A DNA stretch of 64,000 nucleotides from Brevibacterium sp. CCUG 69071. GTDB lineage: Bacteria; Actinomycetota; Actinomycetes; Actinomycetales; Brevibacteriaceae. Under the pieces are notes generated by a model. It was not told where the DNA came from. It saw only the letters and a list, made by a program, of their open reading frames with translations, and searched no databases. A program made the translations under genes and the position numbers. Of this stretch, positions 45,563 through 55,209 are shown one piece after another (within the stretch, counting starts at the first letter, position 1; the number at the start of each line of letters is the position of its first letter). The stretch spans positions 1,054,001 to 1,118,000 of the forward strand of contig NZ_PGFV01000001.1 in assembly GCF_021023135.1 (NCBI RefSeq), written 5' to 3'.

Positions 45563-48500
45563 GTGACCGCATCCACTCCGCAGCACCCAGACGCTCAGCG
45601 CTCTCCCGCCGATCCGCAGCTCTCCGCAGCTCCTCCGGAGCCGGCGGCGGACCAGTTCCCCGCGACGGGCCAGTCCCCCGCGACTCCGCAGTTTCCGGCG
45701 GGACCGCGTCCCCGTGAGGATCGCACGCTCGTCGACATCCTCCTCGAGACAGCGGGCGCCCACGGCGATCAGCCCGCGATCGACGACGGAACCCGAGTGC
45801 TCAGCTACTCCGAGATCATCGTCGCCATCCGCGACCTCGCACTCGAGATGTCCGCCCACGGCATCGGCCCCGGTGACAAGGTCGGTGTGCGTGTGCCCTC
45901 GGGTTCGGTCTACCTGTACCTGTCGATCCTGGCCACGATGATGCTCGGCGCCGCCTACGTCCCCGTCGACGTCGACGATCCCGATGAGCGGGCCCGCACG
46001 GTCTTCGCCGAGGCGGCCGTGACCGGAGTGATCACCGCCGGTCCCAGCATCGAATCCCGCACCGACCGCGCTCCCCTCGACCGTTCGCAGCTGCGCTCCC
46101 CGCAGCCCGACGACGACTGCTGGGTGATCTTCACCTCCGGTTCGACCGGCACCCCGAAGGGCGTGGCCGTGACCCATCGCAGCGCCGCGGCCTTCGTCGA
46201 CGCCGAGGCGGCCATGTTCTGTCAGGCCGAACCGCTGGGTCCAGGTGACCGCGTGCTCGCCGGGCTGTCCGTGGCCTTCGACGCCAGCTGTGAGGAGATG
46301 TGGCTGGCCTGGCGGCACGGCGCCTGCCTGGTGCCCGCCCCGCGCACACTCGTCAAATCCGGCATGGACCTGGGACCGTGGCTGTCCTCGCGGCAGATCA
46401 CCGTGGTCTCAACGGTGCCGACCCTGGCCGCCCTGTGGCCGGCCGAGAGCCTCGACAACGTCCGACTCCTCATCTTCGGCGGCGAGGCCTGTCCCCCGGA
46501 GCTGGGTCGCCGGCTCAGCGACGACGACCGCGAAGTGTGGAACACCTACGGACCCACCGAGGCGACCGTCGTCGCCTGCGGTGCGATGCTCGACGGCACG
46601 GAGCCGGTGCGCATCGGCCTGCCCCTCGACGGCTGGGCACTGGCCGTCGTCGACACACAGGGTCTGCCCGTCGCCGAGGGCGAGACCGGTGAGCTCATCA
46701 TCGGCGGGGTCGGCCTCGCCCGGTACCTCGACCCGGCCAAGGACGCAGAGAAGTTCGCGTCCATGCCCAGCCTCGGCTGGGAACGGGCGTACCGCTCCGG
46801 AGACCTCGTGGTCAATGACTCGCAGGGACTGATCTTCGTCGGACGCGCCGATGAGCAGATCAAGCTCGGCGGCCGGAGGATCGAACTCGGTGAGATCGAT
46901 GCCGCCCTCCAGGCCCTGCCCGGGGTTGAAGGAGCCGCCGCCGCGGTGAAGAAGACACCCGCCGGGACGGACATCCTCATCGGCTACCTCGCCGCAAGCG
47001 GTCGGGAGGAAGCGGCGAGCGCCGAGGCCCATCCGCGCATCGCCAAATGGGAGGCGCAGCTGCGCCGCGAACTGCCCGCCGCCCTCGTGCCCCGGCTGGC
47101 GCTGATCGAAGAGCTGCCGACGAAGACCTCCGGCAAGGTCGACCGCAACACTCTGCCCTGGCCGGTCGGCGATGCTGAGACCGGCGAGGACTCGGATGAG
47201 TTCTACGACTCCGACACCGAATGGATCGCCGAACAATGGGCCTCCGTCCTCGGAACCAGACCGGGCAATGCCACGGACTTCTTCACCGCCGGCGGCGGCT
47301 CCCTGACCGCCGCCCAACTGGTCTCGCGGCTGCGCACACGGCATACGAGCGTGACCGTCGGCGACATCTACGCTCATCCGCGCTTCGGGGCACTGGCAAC
47401 GGTCTGCCTCGGCGGGGAGGGCGCGGCCGCCCCCGCCCGACCGCGCCGCACGATCGGCCGGACCTCGAAGGGGATGCAGGCCTTCCAGACGCTGCTGGCG
47501 ATTCCGGTCCATATCCTCGGCGGGGTCAGGTGGGTCGTCATCGCCATGCTGCTGGCCAACCTCGGCGCCTCACTGGGTGCGGACCTGCCGGTGACGCCCT
47601 GGCCGGTCGTCATCGTCCTCTTCCTCGTCTTCGTCACCGCCTGGGGACGGATGCTCATCTCCGCACTCGCGGCGCGGCTGCTCATGCTCGGCATCACCCC
47701 CGGGGACTATCCCCGGTCGGGATGGGTGCACAAACGTCTGTGGCTGGCCGAGCACATCAACGACCTCGCCGCCGCGGTCTCCGTGGCCAGCGCCCCCTGG
47801 GTCAGCTGGTACGCGAAGCTGCTGGGCAACCGGATCGGTCCCGATGCGGACCTGCACTCGGCTCCCCCGGTCACCGGCTTCCTCACTCTCGGCGAGGGGG
47901 CGGCCATCGAACCCGAGGTCGACCTCAAGGGCTGGTGGGTCGACGGCGATCTGCTGCGCATCGGCGACATCGAGGTCGGAGCCCATGCCACGGTCGGCGC
48001 CCGCTCCACCCTCATGCCCGGGACCCGAGTCGGCCCCGGGGCACTCGTCGAGGCCGGCTCCGCCGTGACCGGTCGGGTGCGGAAGAACCAGATCTACTCC
48101 GGCTCCCCGGCCGTGCGGGTCGGCAAGGCGAAGAAGACCTGGCCGGCGCCCCCTGAGCGCAGACGTCTGCCCTTCCTCTTCTATGCCATCGGTTCGCAGC
48201 TGAATGCGGCCCTGCCCTATCTCGCCGCGGTGCCCGGCCTGGCACTCATGCTCGCCGTCTCCGGGATCGAGGTGCTCGAATCCCCGTGGCTGCTGCTCGC
48301 CTGGTCACCGGCCGTGGCCTGCATCTGGTTCGTCTGCACGGCCCTGTTCATCCTCGCCTCCGTGCGGATCCTGGCGATCGGAATGGAAGAGGGCGAATTC
48401 CCGGTCCGCTCCGCCCGCGGCTACCGGGTGTGGGCGACCGAGCGTCTGCTCGACCTCGCCCGTGACCTCCTCTTCCCTCTCTACGCCTCCATGCTCACCC

Positions 48501-49690
48501 CCTGGTGGCTGCGCCTCCTCGGGGCGAAGGTGGGACCCGGCACGGAGATCTCGACCGTGGTGTTCGTGCCGAAGATGACGACCATCGCCGCCGGCGCCTT
48601 CCTCGCCGATGACACGATGGTCGCCAGCTACGAACTCGGCCACGGCTGGATGCGCGCGGGCCGGGCGAAGGTCGGCAAACGCGCCTTCCTCGGCAACTCC
48701 GGCATCGCCTCACCCGGACGCCGGGTGCCGAAGAACTCCCTGGTCGCCGTGCTCTCGGCGGCACCGGCGAAGGCGAAGAAGGGCTCCTCCTGGCTCGGGT
48801 CTCCCCCGGTGCAGCTGCGCCGGGCCTCGGTCGATGCGGACGAGACGCTGACCTATGCGCCGAAGCTCGGGGTCAAGATGGCCCGCGGATTCTTCGAGAC
48901 CCTGCGGATCACCTCGGTGCTGGCCGGTGGGGCACTCATCGCCGCCGTCATCCTCACGATCTGGTCCCTGCTCGCTCTGCCGGGCGGATGGGGCGGATCG
49001 GACGGTTCCGGCGCGGCTGAGACAGCCGGTACGGCAGCCGGGGACGGTTCGTTCTTCGGCACCATCGCCCTCGCCCTGCTCACCTCGGGCGTGGTGATGA
49101 TGGCTGCCGGCGCGGTTGCCGCGGGACTGGCCGTGGCCGCCAAATGGATCTGCGTCGGCCGCATCAAGGACGGGGAGCACCCCCTGTGGTCCTCGTTCAT
49201 CTGGCGCAACGAGGTTGCCGACTGCTTCGTCGAACTCGTCGCCGCCCCGTGGTTCACCCGCAACGCCGTGGGCACCCCCGCCATCGTCTGGTACCTGCGG
49301 GCGATGGGCGCGAAGATCGGGCACGGGGTCTGGTGCGAGTCCTATTGGCTGCCGGAGACGGACCTCGTCCACCTCGGCGACAATTCGACCATCAACCGCG
49401 GCTGCGTGGTCCAGACCCACCTGTTCCACGACCGGGTGATGAGCCTCGACGCCGTCGAACTCGAATCCGGTGCGACCTTGGGCCCCAACAGCGTGATCCT
49501 GCCCGCCTCAACGCTGGGCACGAATGCGACCGTCGGCGCGACCTCACTGGTCATGCGCGGCGAATTCGTGCCCGCCCATGCGTACTTCAGCGGCAATCCT
49601 GTCATACCCTGGGTTGATGCACCAGAACTTCCCGCCCTCGACGAACACGAAGAATCCGACGCCGCAGAAGCAGGACGAGCACATGCTTGA
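45563..49690 (+). CDS. Pls-type non-ribosomal peptide synthetase (epsilon-poly-lysine synthetase-like)
   Basis: A 1375-residue multidomain membrane protein. The adenylation domain (about 50-535) has FTSGSTGTPKG near 190, AFDASCEEMW near 238, NTYGPTEAT near 327, YRSGDL near 410, GRADEQIKLGGRRIELGEID near 427-446 and Lys525 in KTSGKVDR. The carrier domain (about 550-615) has Ser580 in GGGSLTAAQL. Then come six transmembrane helices in three pairs (about 642-712, 880-945, 1113-1195), interleaved with three related C-terminal domains with hexapeptide-like turns. This A-T-TM-C layout is that of Streptomyces Pls. GTG start. It likely makes an isopeptide homopolymer; the amino acid is unknown. Confidence 0.9.
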   Translation: MTASTPQHPDAQRSPADPQLSAAPPEPAADQFPATGQSPATPQFPAGPRPREDRTLVDILLETAGAHGDQPAIDDGTRVLSYSEIIVAIRDLALEMSAHGIGPGDKVGVRVPSGSVYLYLSILATMMLGAAYVPVDVDDPDERARTVFAEAAVTGVITAGPSIESRTDRAPLDRSQLRSPQPDDDCWVIFTSGSTGTPKGVAVTHRSAAAFVDAEAAMFCQAEPLGPGDRVLAGLSVAFDASCEEMWLAWRHGACLVPAPRTLVKSGMDLGPWLSSRQITVVSTVPTLAALWPAESLDNVRLLIFGGEACPPELGRRLSDDDREVWNTYGPTEATVVACGAMLDGTEPVRIGLPLDGWALAVVDTQGLPVAEGETGELIIGGVGLARYLDPAKDAEKFASMPSLGWERAYRSGDLVVNDSQGLIFVGRADEQIKLGGRRIELGEIDAALQALPGVEGAAAAVKKTPAGTDILIGYLAASGREEAASAEAHPRIAKWEAQLRRELPAALVPRLALIEELPTKTSGKVDRNTLPWPVGDAETGEDSDEFYDSDTEWIAEQWASVLGTRPGNATDFFTAGGGSLTAAQLVSRLRTRHTSVTVGDIYAHPRFGALATVCLGGEGAAAPARPRRTIGRTSKGMQAFQTLLAIPVHILGGVRWVVIAMLLANLGASLGADLPVTPWPVVIVLFLVFVTAWGRMLISALAARLLMLGITPGDYPRSGWVHKRLWLAEHINDLAAAVSVASAPWVSWYAKLLGNRIGPDADLHSAPPVTGFLTLGEGAAIEPEVDLKGWWVDGDLLRIGDIEVGAHATVGARSTLMPGTRVGPGALVEAGSAVTGRVRKNQIYSGSPAVRVGKAKKTWPAPPERRRLPFLFYAIGSQLNAALPYLAAVPGLALMLAVSGIEVLESPWLLLAWSPAVACIWFVCTALFILASVRILAIGMEEGEFPVRSARGYRVWATERLLDLARDLLFPLYASMLTPWWLRLLGAKVGPGTEISTVVFVPKMTTIAAGAFLADDTMVASYELGHGWMRAGRAKVGKRAFLGNSGIASPGRRVPKNSLVAVLSAAPAKAKKGSSWLGSPPVQLRRASVDADETLTYAPKLGVKMARGFFETLRITSVLAGGALIAAVILTIWSLLALPGGWGGSDGSGAAETAGTAAGDGSFFGTIALALLTSGVVMMAAGAVAAGLAVAAKWICVGRIKDGEHPLWSSFIWRNEVADCFVELVAAPWFTRNAVGTPAIVWYLRAMGAKIGHGVWCESYWLPETDLVHLGDNSTINRGCVVQTHLFHDRVMSLDAVELESGATLGPNSVILPASTLGTNATVGATSLVMRGEFVPAHAYFSGNPVIPWVDAPELPALDEHEESDAAEAGRAHA

Positions 49691-50987
49691 TCCCTACACT
49701 CCAGGGGTCGGCAGCACCGAGTTGAGGATCGACCACTACGATCTCGATCTCGACTACCGGATCGGTCCGAATCGCCTCTCCGCGAAGGCCGTCCTGACCG
49801 GGCGCGTGCTCACGGACACCTCGAGCATCGTCCTCGACCTCACCGGTCTGCGGGTGACCAAGGCCAGCGTCAACGGTTCCAAAGTGCGGTTCTCGACCCG
49901 CGGGAAGAAGCTGCGTCTGTCGACGGGAGCACTGCACAAGAACCAGCCGGTGCGCATCGACATCGCCTACGTCGGCAACCCCCGTCCGGCGATCGGAACC
50001 TGGGGCGATATCGGCTGGGAGGAGCTCGAGGACGGTGTGCTCGTAGCTGGTCAGCCGGTCGGCGCCTCGACGTGGTTCCCCTGCAACGACCACCCGTCGG
50101 AGAAGTCGAAGTACCGGATCAGGTTGCTCACCGAGTCCGAGTACACAGTTGTCTCCAACGGTCGGCTCACCGACAAGGTGCGCAAGGCCGGGCGGACCGC
50201 CTGGACCTACGAATCGACGACGCCGCTGGCCAGCTACCTGGCCACGATCCAGATCGGCCGGTACCGGCACTCGCAGATCGCCGCCGAGGATCGGTACCCC
50301 GAGGCCCCCGTCCCGCTGGGTCTCTACGCCGGTGAGCACTGGCTGCGGGCGGCCACCCGGCTGCGGATCCAGCATCGGATGATGAACCTGTTCATCGACC
50401 GGTTCGGCCCCTACCCCTTCGAGGTCTACGACGTGGTCGTGACCGATGACGAGCTCGAGATCCCCTTGGAGTCCCAGCCGCTGTCGGTGCTCGGACCCAA
50501 TCATCTCGGCCCCGAGTGGGAGGCCGAACGCCTCGTCGCCCATGAGATGGCCCACCAGTGGTTCGGCAATTCGCTGACCCCGCGCCGCTGGGCCGACATC
50601 TGGCTCAACGAGGGATTCGCCTGCTATGCCGAGTGGCTGTGGTCCGAGGAGTCCGGGCGCGGCAGCGCCGATGATTGTGCGGAGTCCTGGAGAGAGGCCT
50701 TGGCGGCTCAGCCGCAGGACATCATGCTCGGCGACCCGGGCGGGCCGGATATGTTCGATGACCGCGTGTACAAGCGCGGTGCCCTGTGTCTGCACGCCCT
50801 GCGGCTGACGATCGGCGATGAGGCGTTCTTCACCGCGATCGGCGAGTGGACGACGAAGCACCGGCACGGTTCGGTCGAGACCGCTGACTTCATCGAGTGC
50901 GTCACCCAGGTGGCGGGCCGTGACGTCGCCGAGGTGGTCCATCCCTGGCTGAATGAGCTGGAGCTGCCCGAGCTGCCGCGCCGCTGA
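49683..50987 (+). CDS. M1-family zinc metallopeptidase coupled to the Pls-like gene
   Basis: A 434-residue peptidase with intact gluzincin features: HEMAH at 287-291, the third zinc ligand Glu310 in WLNEGFA at the expected 18-residue spacing, and Tyr363. The usual GAMEN exopeptidase motif is replaced by PLESQ (about 261-266). There is no signal peptide, so it is probably cytoplasmic. ATG 49683 overlaps the synthetase stop by 8 nt, so expression is coupled; ATG 49617 is an alternative. It could degrade the polymer product or provide self-protection. Confidence 0.9.
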   Translation: MLDPYTPGVGSTELRIDHYDLDLDYRIGPNRLSAKAVLTGRVLTDTSSIVLDLTGLRVTKASVNGSKVRFSTRGKKLRLSTGALHKNQPVRIDIAYVGNPRPAIGTWGDIGWEELEDGVLVAGQPVGASTWFPCNDHPSEKSKYRIRLLTESEYTVVSNGRLTDKVRKAGRTAWTYESTTPLASYLATIQIGRYRHSQIAAEDRYPEAPVPLGLYAGEHWLRAATRLRIQHRMMNLFIDRFGPYPFEVYDVVVTDDELEIPLESQPLSVLGPNHLGPEWEAERLVAHEMAHQWFGNSLTPRRWADIWLNEGFACYAEWLWSEESGRGSADDCAESWREALAAQPQDIMLGDPGGPDMFDDRVYKRGALCLHALRLTIGDEAFFTAIGEWTTKHRHGSVETADFIECVTQVAGRDVAEVVHPWLNELELPELPRR

Positions 50988-51069
50988 GGCCGCGCCGCTG
51001 AGACCATGGCGCTGACGTCGGTCGCTGGTGAGGCGGCTGACTTCCGCTCGGTGGTGAAGCGCCCGGCGT
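50988..51069. repeat. Tail repeats between convergent genes
   Basis: GCCGCTGAGGCC/GCGCCGCTGAGACC and TCGGTGGTGAAGCGCCCGG / TCGGTGGTGAGGCGGCGG are seen as imperfect direct repeats. The second pair runs into the end of the GNAT gene. No clear hairpin of terminator quality. Confidence 0.4.
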
Positions 51070-51849
51070 TCAGTCGGTGGTGAGGCGGCGGACGAGGATG
51101 TCCGAGTTGCCGTGGCGTCCCACCGAGACGAATCCCAGGTCGTGGTAGAGATGGGCCGCCCCGTTGCCGTCTTCGACGGAGAGGCTCACGGCCGGGAAGC
51201 CGCTGATCCGAGCCAGCGTGCAGACGACGTCGAGGAGGGCTCCCCCGATGCCCTGTGACTGGTGATCGGGCAGGACGGCGATCGAGAGTTCGGGGATGTC
51301 TGCTGCGACCCAGCCATAGCCGGTGAAGGGTCCGTTGTCTCCCTCGCCGCTGGCACTGTCGCTGTCGTCGGCGCTCTCTTCCGCCGAACTGACGGTGTTG
51401 TCGATGAGGTCGCCGTCGGCTTCCGTGTCGTCGTTGTTTCCGGTGTTGTCGTCGGCGCCCGTGTCGTCGGTTCCCGTGTCATTGCCGGCTGCGGTGCCGT
51501 CCTTGACGGTCCTGTCGCGCTTGTCGATGACCGCGTCGATATCGGCCAGCCGCAGCCAGGCCAGTCCGATGATCTCGGACTCGGAGTCCTCATCGGCTCG
51601 GGCAGCGACGGCGATATCGCCGCGTCGACCCCATCCCTTGTAGTAGAAGGCGGCATCCTCGCGCTGCGCCAGCTCCTCGAGCTCGATCCGCGGTTTATCC
51701 ATCGACCAGTTGAAGCACAGGTCGAGGAACGGCAGAAAGGTCTCATCGGCGGTCTCGGACGGCAGCGGCCGGATCCGGTTCCGCAACGTTTCGCGGTCCT
51801 TCGCCCCCACCTCGGCGGTCTCATCGCTGCGGTTCTGGCCTTCGTTCAT
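51070..51849 (-). CDS. GNAT N-acetyltransferase with internal acidic insert
   Basis: A 259-residue enzyme. The acetyl-CoA loop is LSIAVLPDHQSQGIGGALLD (188-207), followed by VSLSVEDGNGAAHLYHDLGF. Between the N-terminal half (GLAWLRLADIDAVI near 95) and that core lies an Asp/Thr/Asn/Ser-rich low-complexity stretch of about 59 residues (115-173) with D(T/N)TG(A/T)DD repeats. This replaces the short loop usually found between two strands of the fold. Start ATG 51849 overlaps the MATE gene by 4 nt. Acceptor unknown. Confidence 0.87.
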   Translation of the reverse strand: MNEGQNRSDETAEVGAKDRETLRNRIRPLPSETADETFLPFLDLCFNWSMDKPRIELEELAQREDAAFYYKGWGRRGDIAVAARADEDSESEIIGLAWLRLADIDAVIDKRDRTVKDGTAAGNDTGTDDTGADDNTGNNDDTEADGDLIDNTVSSAEESADDSDSASGEGDNGPFTGYGWVAADIPELSIAVLPDHQSQGIGGALLDVVCTLARISGFPAVSLSVEDGNGAAHLYHDLGFVSVGRHGNSDILVRRLTTD

Positions 51850-53162
51850 GAAATCCCCTTTTCGACGGCGCGGGTGATCCAATCGCGGTTGCGGACCCGC
51901 CATCCCAAGGTCACCGCGCGCAGGCCCACGAATCCGATGCTGAAGGCGGCCCACAGTCCGGCTGCCCCGGGCCAGATGTCGACGGTCGGGATCAGCAGGA
52001 GAGCGTATCCGCCCACCGCAATCAATTGTGCCAGAGCAAGGTAGCGTGCATCCTCGGCGCCCATGAGGACTCCGTCCAGGACGAACACATACCCGGCGAT
52101 CGGCATGCTCAGCGCGAGGATCGGCAGGAGTCCCGCGAGGACCGTGATGACGTCCGGGTCGGAGGAGAATCCGCGCGGGATGATCCCGGACCCGGCGAGC
52201 AGGATGACGCCGACGATGACGCCGAACACGATCCCCCACAGGCAGAGGCGGCGATTGATGGCCGCGACGGCATCGGTGTTTCCGGCCCCCAGCTGCAGAC
52301 CGATCATCGCCTGCCCGGCGATGGCCAGCGAATCGAGGGCGAGGGCAAGGGCGAAGAAGATGCTCTGGGCCACCTGGATCGCGGCGAGCTCCGTGGTGCC
52401 CATCGAGGTCGCAATGAACACGAGGATGATCAGCGCCGCACGCAGGGAGGCGTTGCGCACGAGCAGCCACCCCGAGGTCTTCGCCGAGGTGAAGACACCG
52501 GACCAATCGGGTCGGACGCTGGCGTGGAGGCGATGAGCCGCGCGGATCGAGATGGTCAGGTAGACCGCACACATGCCGGCCTGGGCGATGACCGTGCCCA
52601 GCGCGGAACCCGCGACGCCCATGTCGAAGCCGTAGATGAACAGTGCGTTGAGGCCGATATTGGCAACACAGCCGGCCGCCGCCACGATCAGCGGCGTCTT
52701 CGTGTCCTGGAGGCCACGCAGCAGTCCGGTCGCCGCGACGACGGTGAGCATGAAAGGCAGTCCCCACCAAGAGATGGCGAGGTAGGAATGTGCGCCGGCG
52801 GCGGTCTCGGCGTCGGGGCCGAAGGCGGCGATCACCGGCGAGAGCAGGGGCAGCCCGATCGCCACGAGCAGTACCGAGGTGCACAGCGCGAGCCAGATGC
52901 CGTCGAATCCGGCCGTGATCGCCCCGGGCCGGTCTCCCGCACCCATGCGCTTGGCCACCCGTGGGGTCGTCGCATAGGCGAGGAAGACCATCAGCCCGAG
53001 AACCGTCTGCAGGATCGTCGAGGCGATCGCCAGCGATCCCAGGGCCCCGGCGCCGAGGTGGCCCACCATGGCCGTATCCGAGAGCAGGAAAACGGGTTCG
53101 GCGATCAGGGCTCCGAGAGCCGGAAGGGCCAAACGGAGAATGTCCTTGTCGATCGCTGCCAC
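51846..53162 (-). CDS. MATE family efflux transporter (DinF-like)
   Basis: A 438-residue exporter with twelve hydrophobic segments in two six-helix halves. The start DKDILRLALPALGALIAEPVFLLSDTAMVGHLGAGALGSLAIA is characteristic of the DinF branch. It is cotranscribed with the GNAT gene (ATGA overlap). Substrates of DinF-type proteins are drugs, bile salts or oxidative metabolites in other bacteria; here none can be named. GNAT plus MATE may act as a detoxification pair, but that is inference. Confidence 0.92.
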   Translation of the reverse strand: MAAIDKDILRLALPALGALIAEPVFLLSDTAMVGHLGAGALGSLAIASTILQTVLGLMVFLAYATTPRVAKRMGAGDRPGAITAGFDGIWLALCTSVLLVAIGLPLLSPVIAAFGPDAETAAGAHSYLAISWWGLPFMLTVVAATGLLRGLQDTKTPLIVAAAGCVANIGLNALFIYGFDMGVAGSALGTVIAQAGMCAVYLTISIRAAHRLHASVRPDWSGVFTSAKTSGWLLVRNASLRAALIILVFIATSMGTTELAAIQVAQSIFFALALALDSLAIAGQAMIGLQLGAGNTDAVAAINRRLCLWGIVFGVIVGVILLAGSGIIPRGFSSDPDVITVLAGLLPILALSMPIAGYVFVLDGVLMGAEDARYLALAQLIAVGGYALLLIPTVDIWPGAAGLWAAFSIGFVGLRAVTLGWRVRNRDWITRAVEKGIS

Positions 53163-53214
53163 GGATCGAGTCTAACGAATACGGAGGTGGTGGGCCTGCG
53201 GGTGGGCCTGCGAC

Positions 53215-54414
53215 TCAGCAGACTTCGAAGAGTCCCGCAGCTCCCTGCCCGCCGCCGATGCACATGGTGACGACGACAAACTTCACGCCGCGACGTCGAC
53301 CTTCGATCAGCGCGTGCCCGACGAGTCGGGCACCGGTCATGCCGTAGGGGTGTCCGACCGAGATGCCTCCGCCATCGACGTTGTACTTCTCCGGGTCGAT
53401 GCCCAGACGGTCTCGGCAGTACAGCGCCTGGACCGCGAAGGCCTCATTGAGTTCCCACAGACCGATGTCGTCGATCGAGAGTCCGTGGGTCTTGAGCAGC
53501 TTCGGGATCGCGAAGACCGGACCGATGCCCATCTCGTCGGGATCACAGCCGGCCACGGCCATGCCCCGATAGATGCCCAGCGGCTCGAGGCCGCGACGGC
53601 TGGCCTCATCGCCCGACATGAGCACCGAGGCCGACGATCCGTCGGAGAGCTGTGAGGCGTTGCCGGCCGTGATGCTCGGCACCTTCGAGGCGACCCCGGG
53701 TTCGAGCACGGGGTTGAGTCCTGCCAGGCTCTCGAGAGTCGTCGAGGGGCGGTTGCCCTCATCGGCGTCGAGCACGACGTCCTGTCGAGAGGTCTCCTTG
53801 GTCGCCTTGTCGACGACGACCTCCGTCGTCGGCAGCGCCACGATCTCCGCATCGAACCGACCGGCCTCCTGCGCGGCGGCGGTGCGCTGCTGCGAGGACA
53901 GGGAGTACTCGTCCTGGGCTTCCCGGCTCACGCCGTAGCGCTCGGCGACCACTTCGGCGGTGGCGAGCATCGGGTAGTAGAGGCCGGGCACCTTCTCCTC
54001 AAGCCACGGATCCTTGGCCCTGAACGTGTTCATCTTGTCGTTCTGCACGAGCGACACCGACTCCACGCCGCCGCCGACGGCGATCTCCTGGCCGTCGACG
54101 AGGATCTGCTTCGCGGCCGTGGCGATCGCCATCAGACCCGAGGAGCACTGACGATCGATCGACATGCCGGGCACGGTCGTCGGCAGACCTGCGCGCAGTG
54201 CGCCCTGTCGGCCGATGTTCGTCGACTGGCTTCCCTGCTGCAGTGCGGCACCGAGGATGACGTCCTCGACCTCACCGCCTTCCAGTCCGGCCCGTTCGAC
54301 GGCGTGCTTGATCGCATGACCGGCCAGCTCCTGCGCCTGGGTGTCGTTGAAGGCACCCCGGTAGGCCTTGCCGATCGGCGTCCTGGCGGTCGAGACGATG
54401 ACTGCTTCTCTCAT
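53215..54414 (-). CDS. Acetyl-CoA acetyltransferase (thiolase)
   Basis: A 399-residue thiolase with the nucleophile Cys90 (DRQCSSG), His355 in [14 protein letters not shown], Cys385 in CIGGGQG and the NEAFAVQ motif near 315. It can act in biosynthesis (acetoacetyl-CoA) or in beta-oxidation; the sequence does not decide. The SDR gene upstream on the same strand (51-nt gap) makes a thiolase/3-oxoacyl reductase pair resembling phaA/phaB or fatty-acid catabolic units. No polyhydroxyalkanoate synthase is in the window. Confidence 0.93.
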   Translation of the reverse strand: MREAVIVSTARTPIGKAYRGAFNDTQAQELAGHAIKHAVERAGLEGGEVEDVILGAALQQGSQSTNIGRQGALRAGLPTTVPGMSIDRQCSSGLMAIATAAKQILVDGQEIAVGGGVESVSLVQNDKMNTFRAKDPWLEEKVPGLYYPMLATAEVVAERYGVSREAQDEYSLSSQQRTAAAQEAGRFDAEIVALPTTEVVVDKATKETSRQDVVLDADEGNRPSTTLESLAGLNPVLEPGVASKVPSITAGNASQLSDGSSASVLMSGDEASRRGLEPLGIYRGMAVAGCDPDEMGIGPVFAIPKLLKTHGLSIDDIGLWELNEAFAVQALYCRDRLGIDPEKYNVDGGGISVGHPYGMTGARLVGHALIEGRRRGVKFVVVTMCIGGGQGAAGLFEVC

Positions 54415-54465
54415 GGTTCAAACCTTTCACAGCGGTGGAGCATGGGTGGGAGTGGCCGGACCGGG

Positions 54466-55209
54466 TCAGGCCTTCGGGCCGCCGGCGACGTAGATGACCT
54501 GTCCGGAGACGAATCCTGCTCCTTCGGAGGCCAGGAAGGACGCGGTGTGGGCGATGTCCTCCGGCTTGCCGGAACGGGCGACCGGGATCTCCTTGGTCGC
54601 AGCGGTGACGAAGTCATCGAAGCTCACACCCACCCGCTCGGCGGTGGCCTTGGTCATATCGGTCTCGATGAAGCCGGGTGCGATAGCGTTGGCCGTGACG
54701 CCGAACTTTCCGAGTTCGATCGCCCAGGTCTTCGTCATCCCCTGAATGCCGGCCTTGGCTGCCGAGTAGTTGGTCTGCCCGCGGTTACCCAGCGCCGAGG
54801 TCGACGACATCGACACGATGCGACCGAACTTCTCCTCGACCATGTAGGACTGCACCGCCTTGGCCATGTTGAACGCTCCGCCGAGGTGCACGGAGAGGAC
54901 CTTGTCGAACTCCTCGTACGTCATCTTGAACAGCAGGTTGTCGCGCAGGATGCCGGCGTTGTTGATGAGCACGGTAGGTGCGCCGAGAGTCTGGGCGACC
55001 TGGTCGACGGCGGCCTTGACCGATGACTCGTCGGAGACGTCTGCTTCGAGGCCGAGCGCCTCTCCCCCTGCCGCGGTGATGGCTGAGACGGTGTCCTCGG
55101 TCGGGCCCATATCGAGCACAGCGACCTTGAGTCCGTCCGAGCTCAGACGCTTGGCGATGGCCGCACCGATGCCGCGTCCGCCGCCGGTGACGATTGCTGT
55201 TCGAGTCAT
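54466..55209 (-). CDS. SDR family 3-oxoacyl (FabG-like) reductase
   Basis: A 247-residue short-chain dehydrogenase. The cofactor loop TGGGRGIG is at 8-15. The second motif NNAGI follows near 84, and the catalytic residues are Ser135/136, Tyr148 and Lys152 (NYSAAKAG). Asp33 in VLDMG after the second strand suggests NAD preference, although this should be tested. With the thiolase it forms a CoA or ACP thioester pair. It is divergent from the branched-chain-type ABC importer, 299 nt away. Confidence 0.92.
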   Translation of the reverse strand: MTRTAIVTGGGRGIGAAIAKRLSSDGLKVAVLDMGPTEDTVSAITAAGGEALGLEADVSDESSVKAAVDQVAQTLGAPTVLINNAGILRDNLLFKMTYEEFDKVLSVHLGGAFNMAKAVQSYMVEEKFGRIVSMSSTSALGNRGQTNYSAAKAGIQGMTKTWAIELGKFGVTANAIAPGFIETDMTKATAERVGVSFDDFVTAATKEIPVARSGKPEDIAHTASFLASEGAGFVSGQVIYVAGGPKA

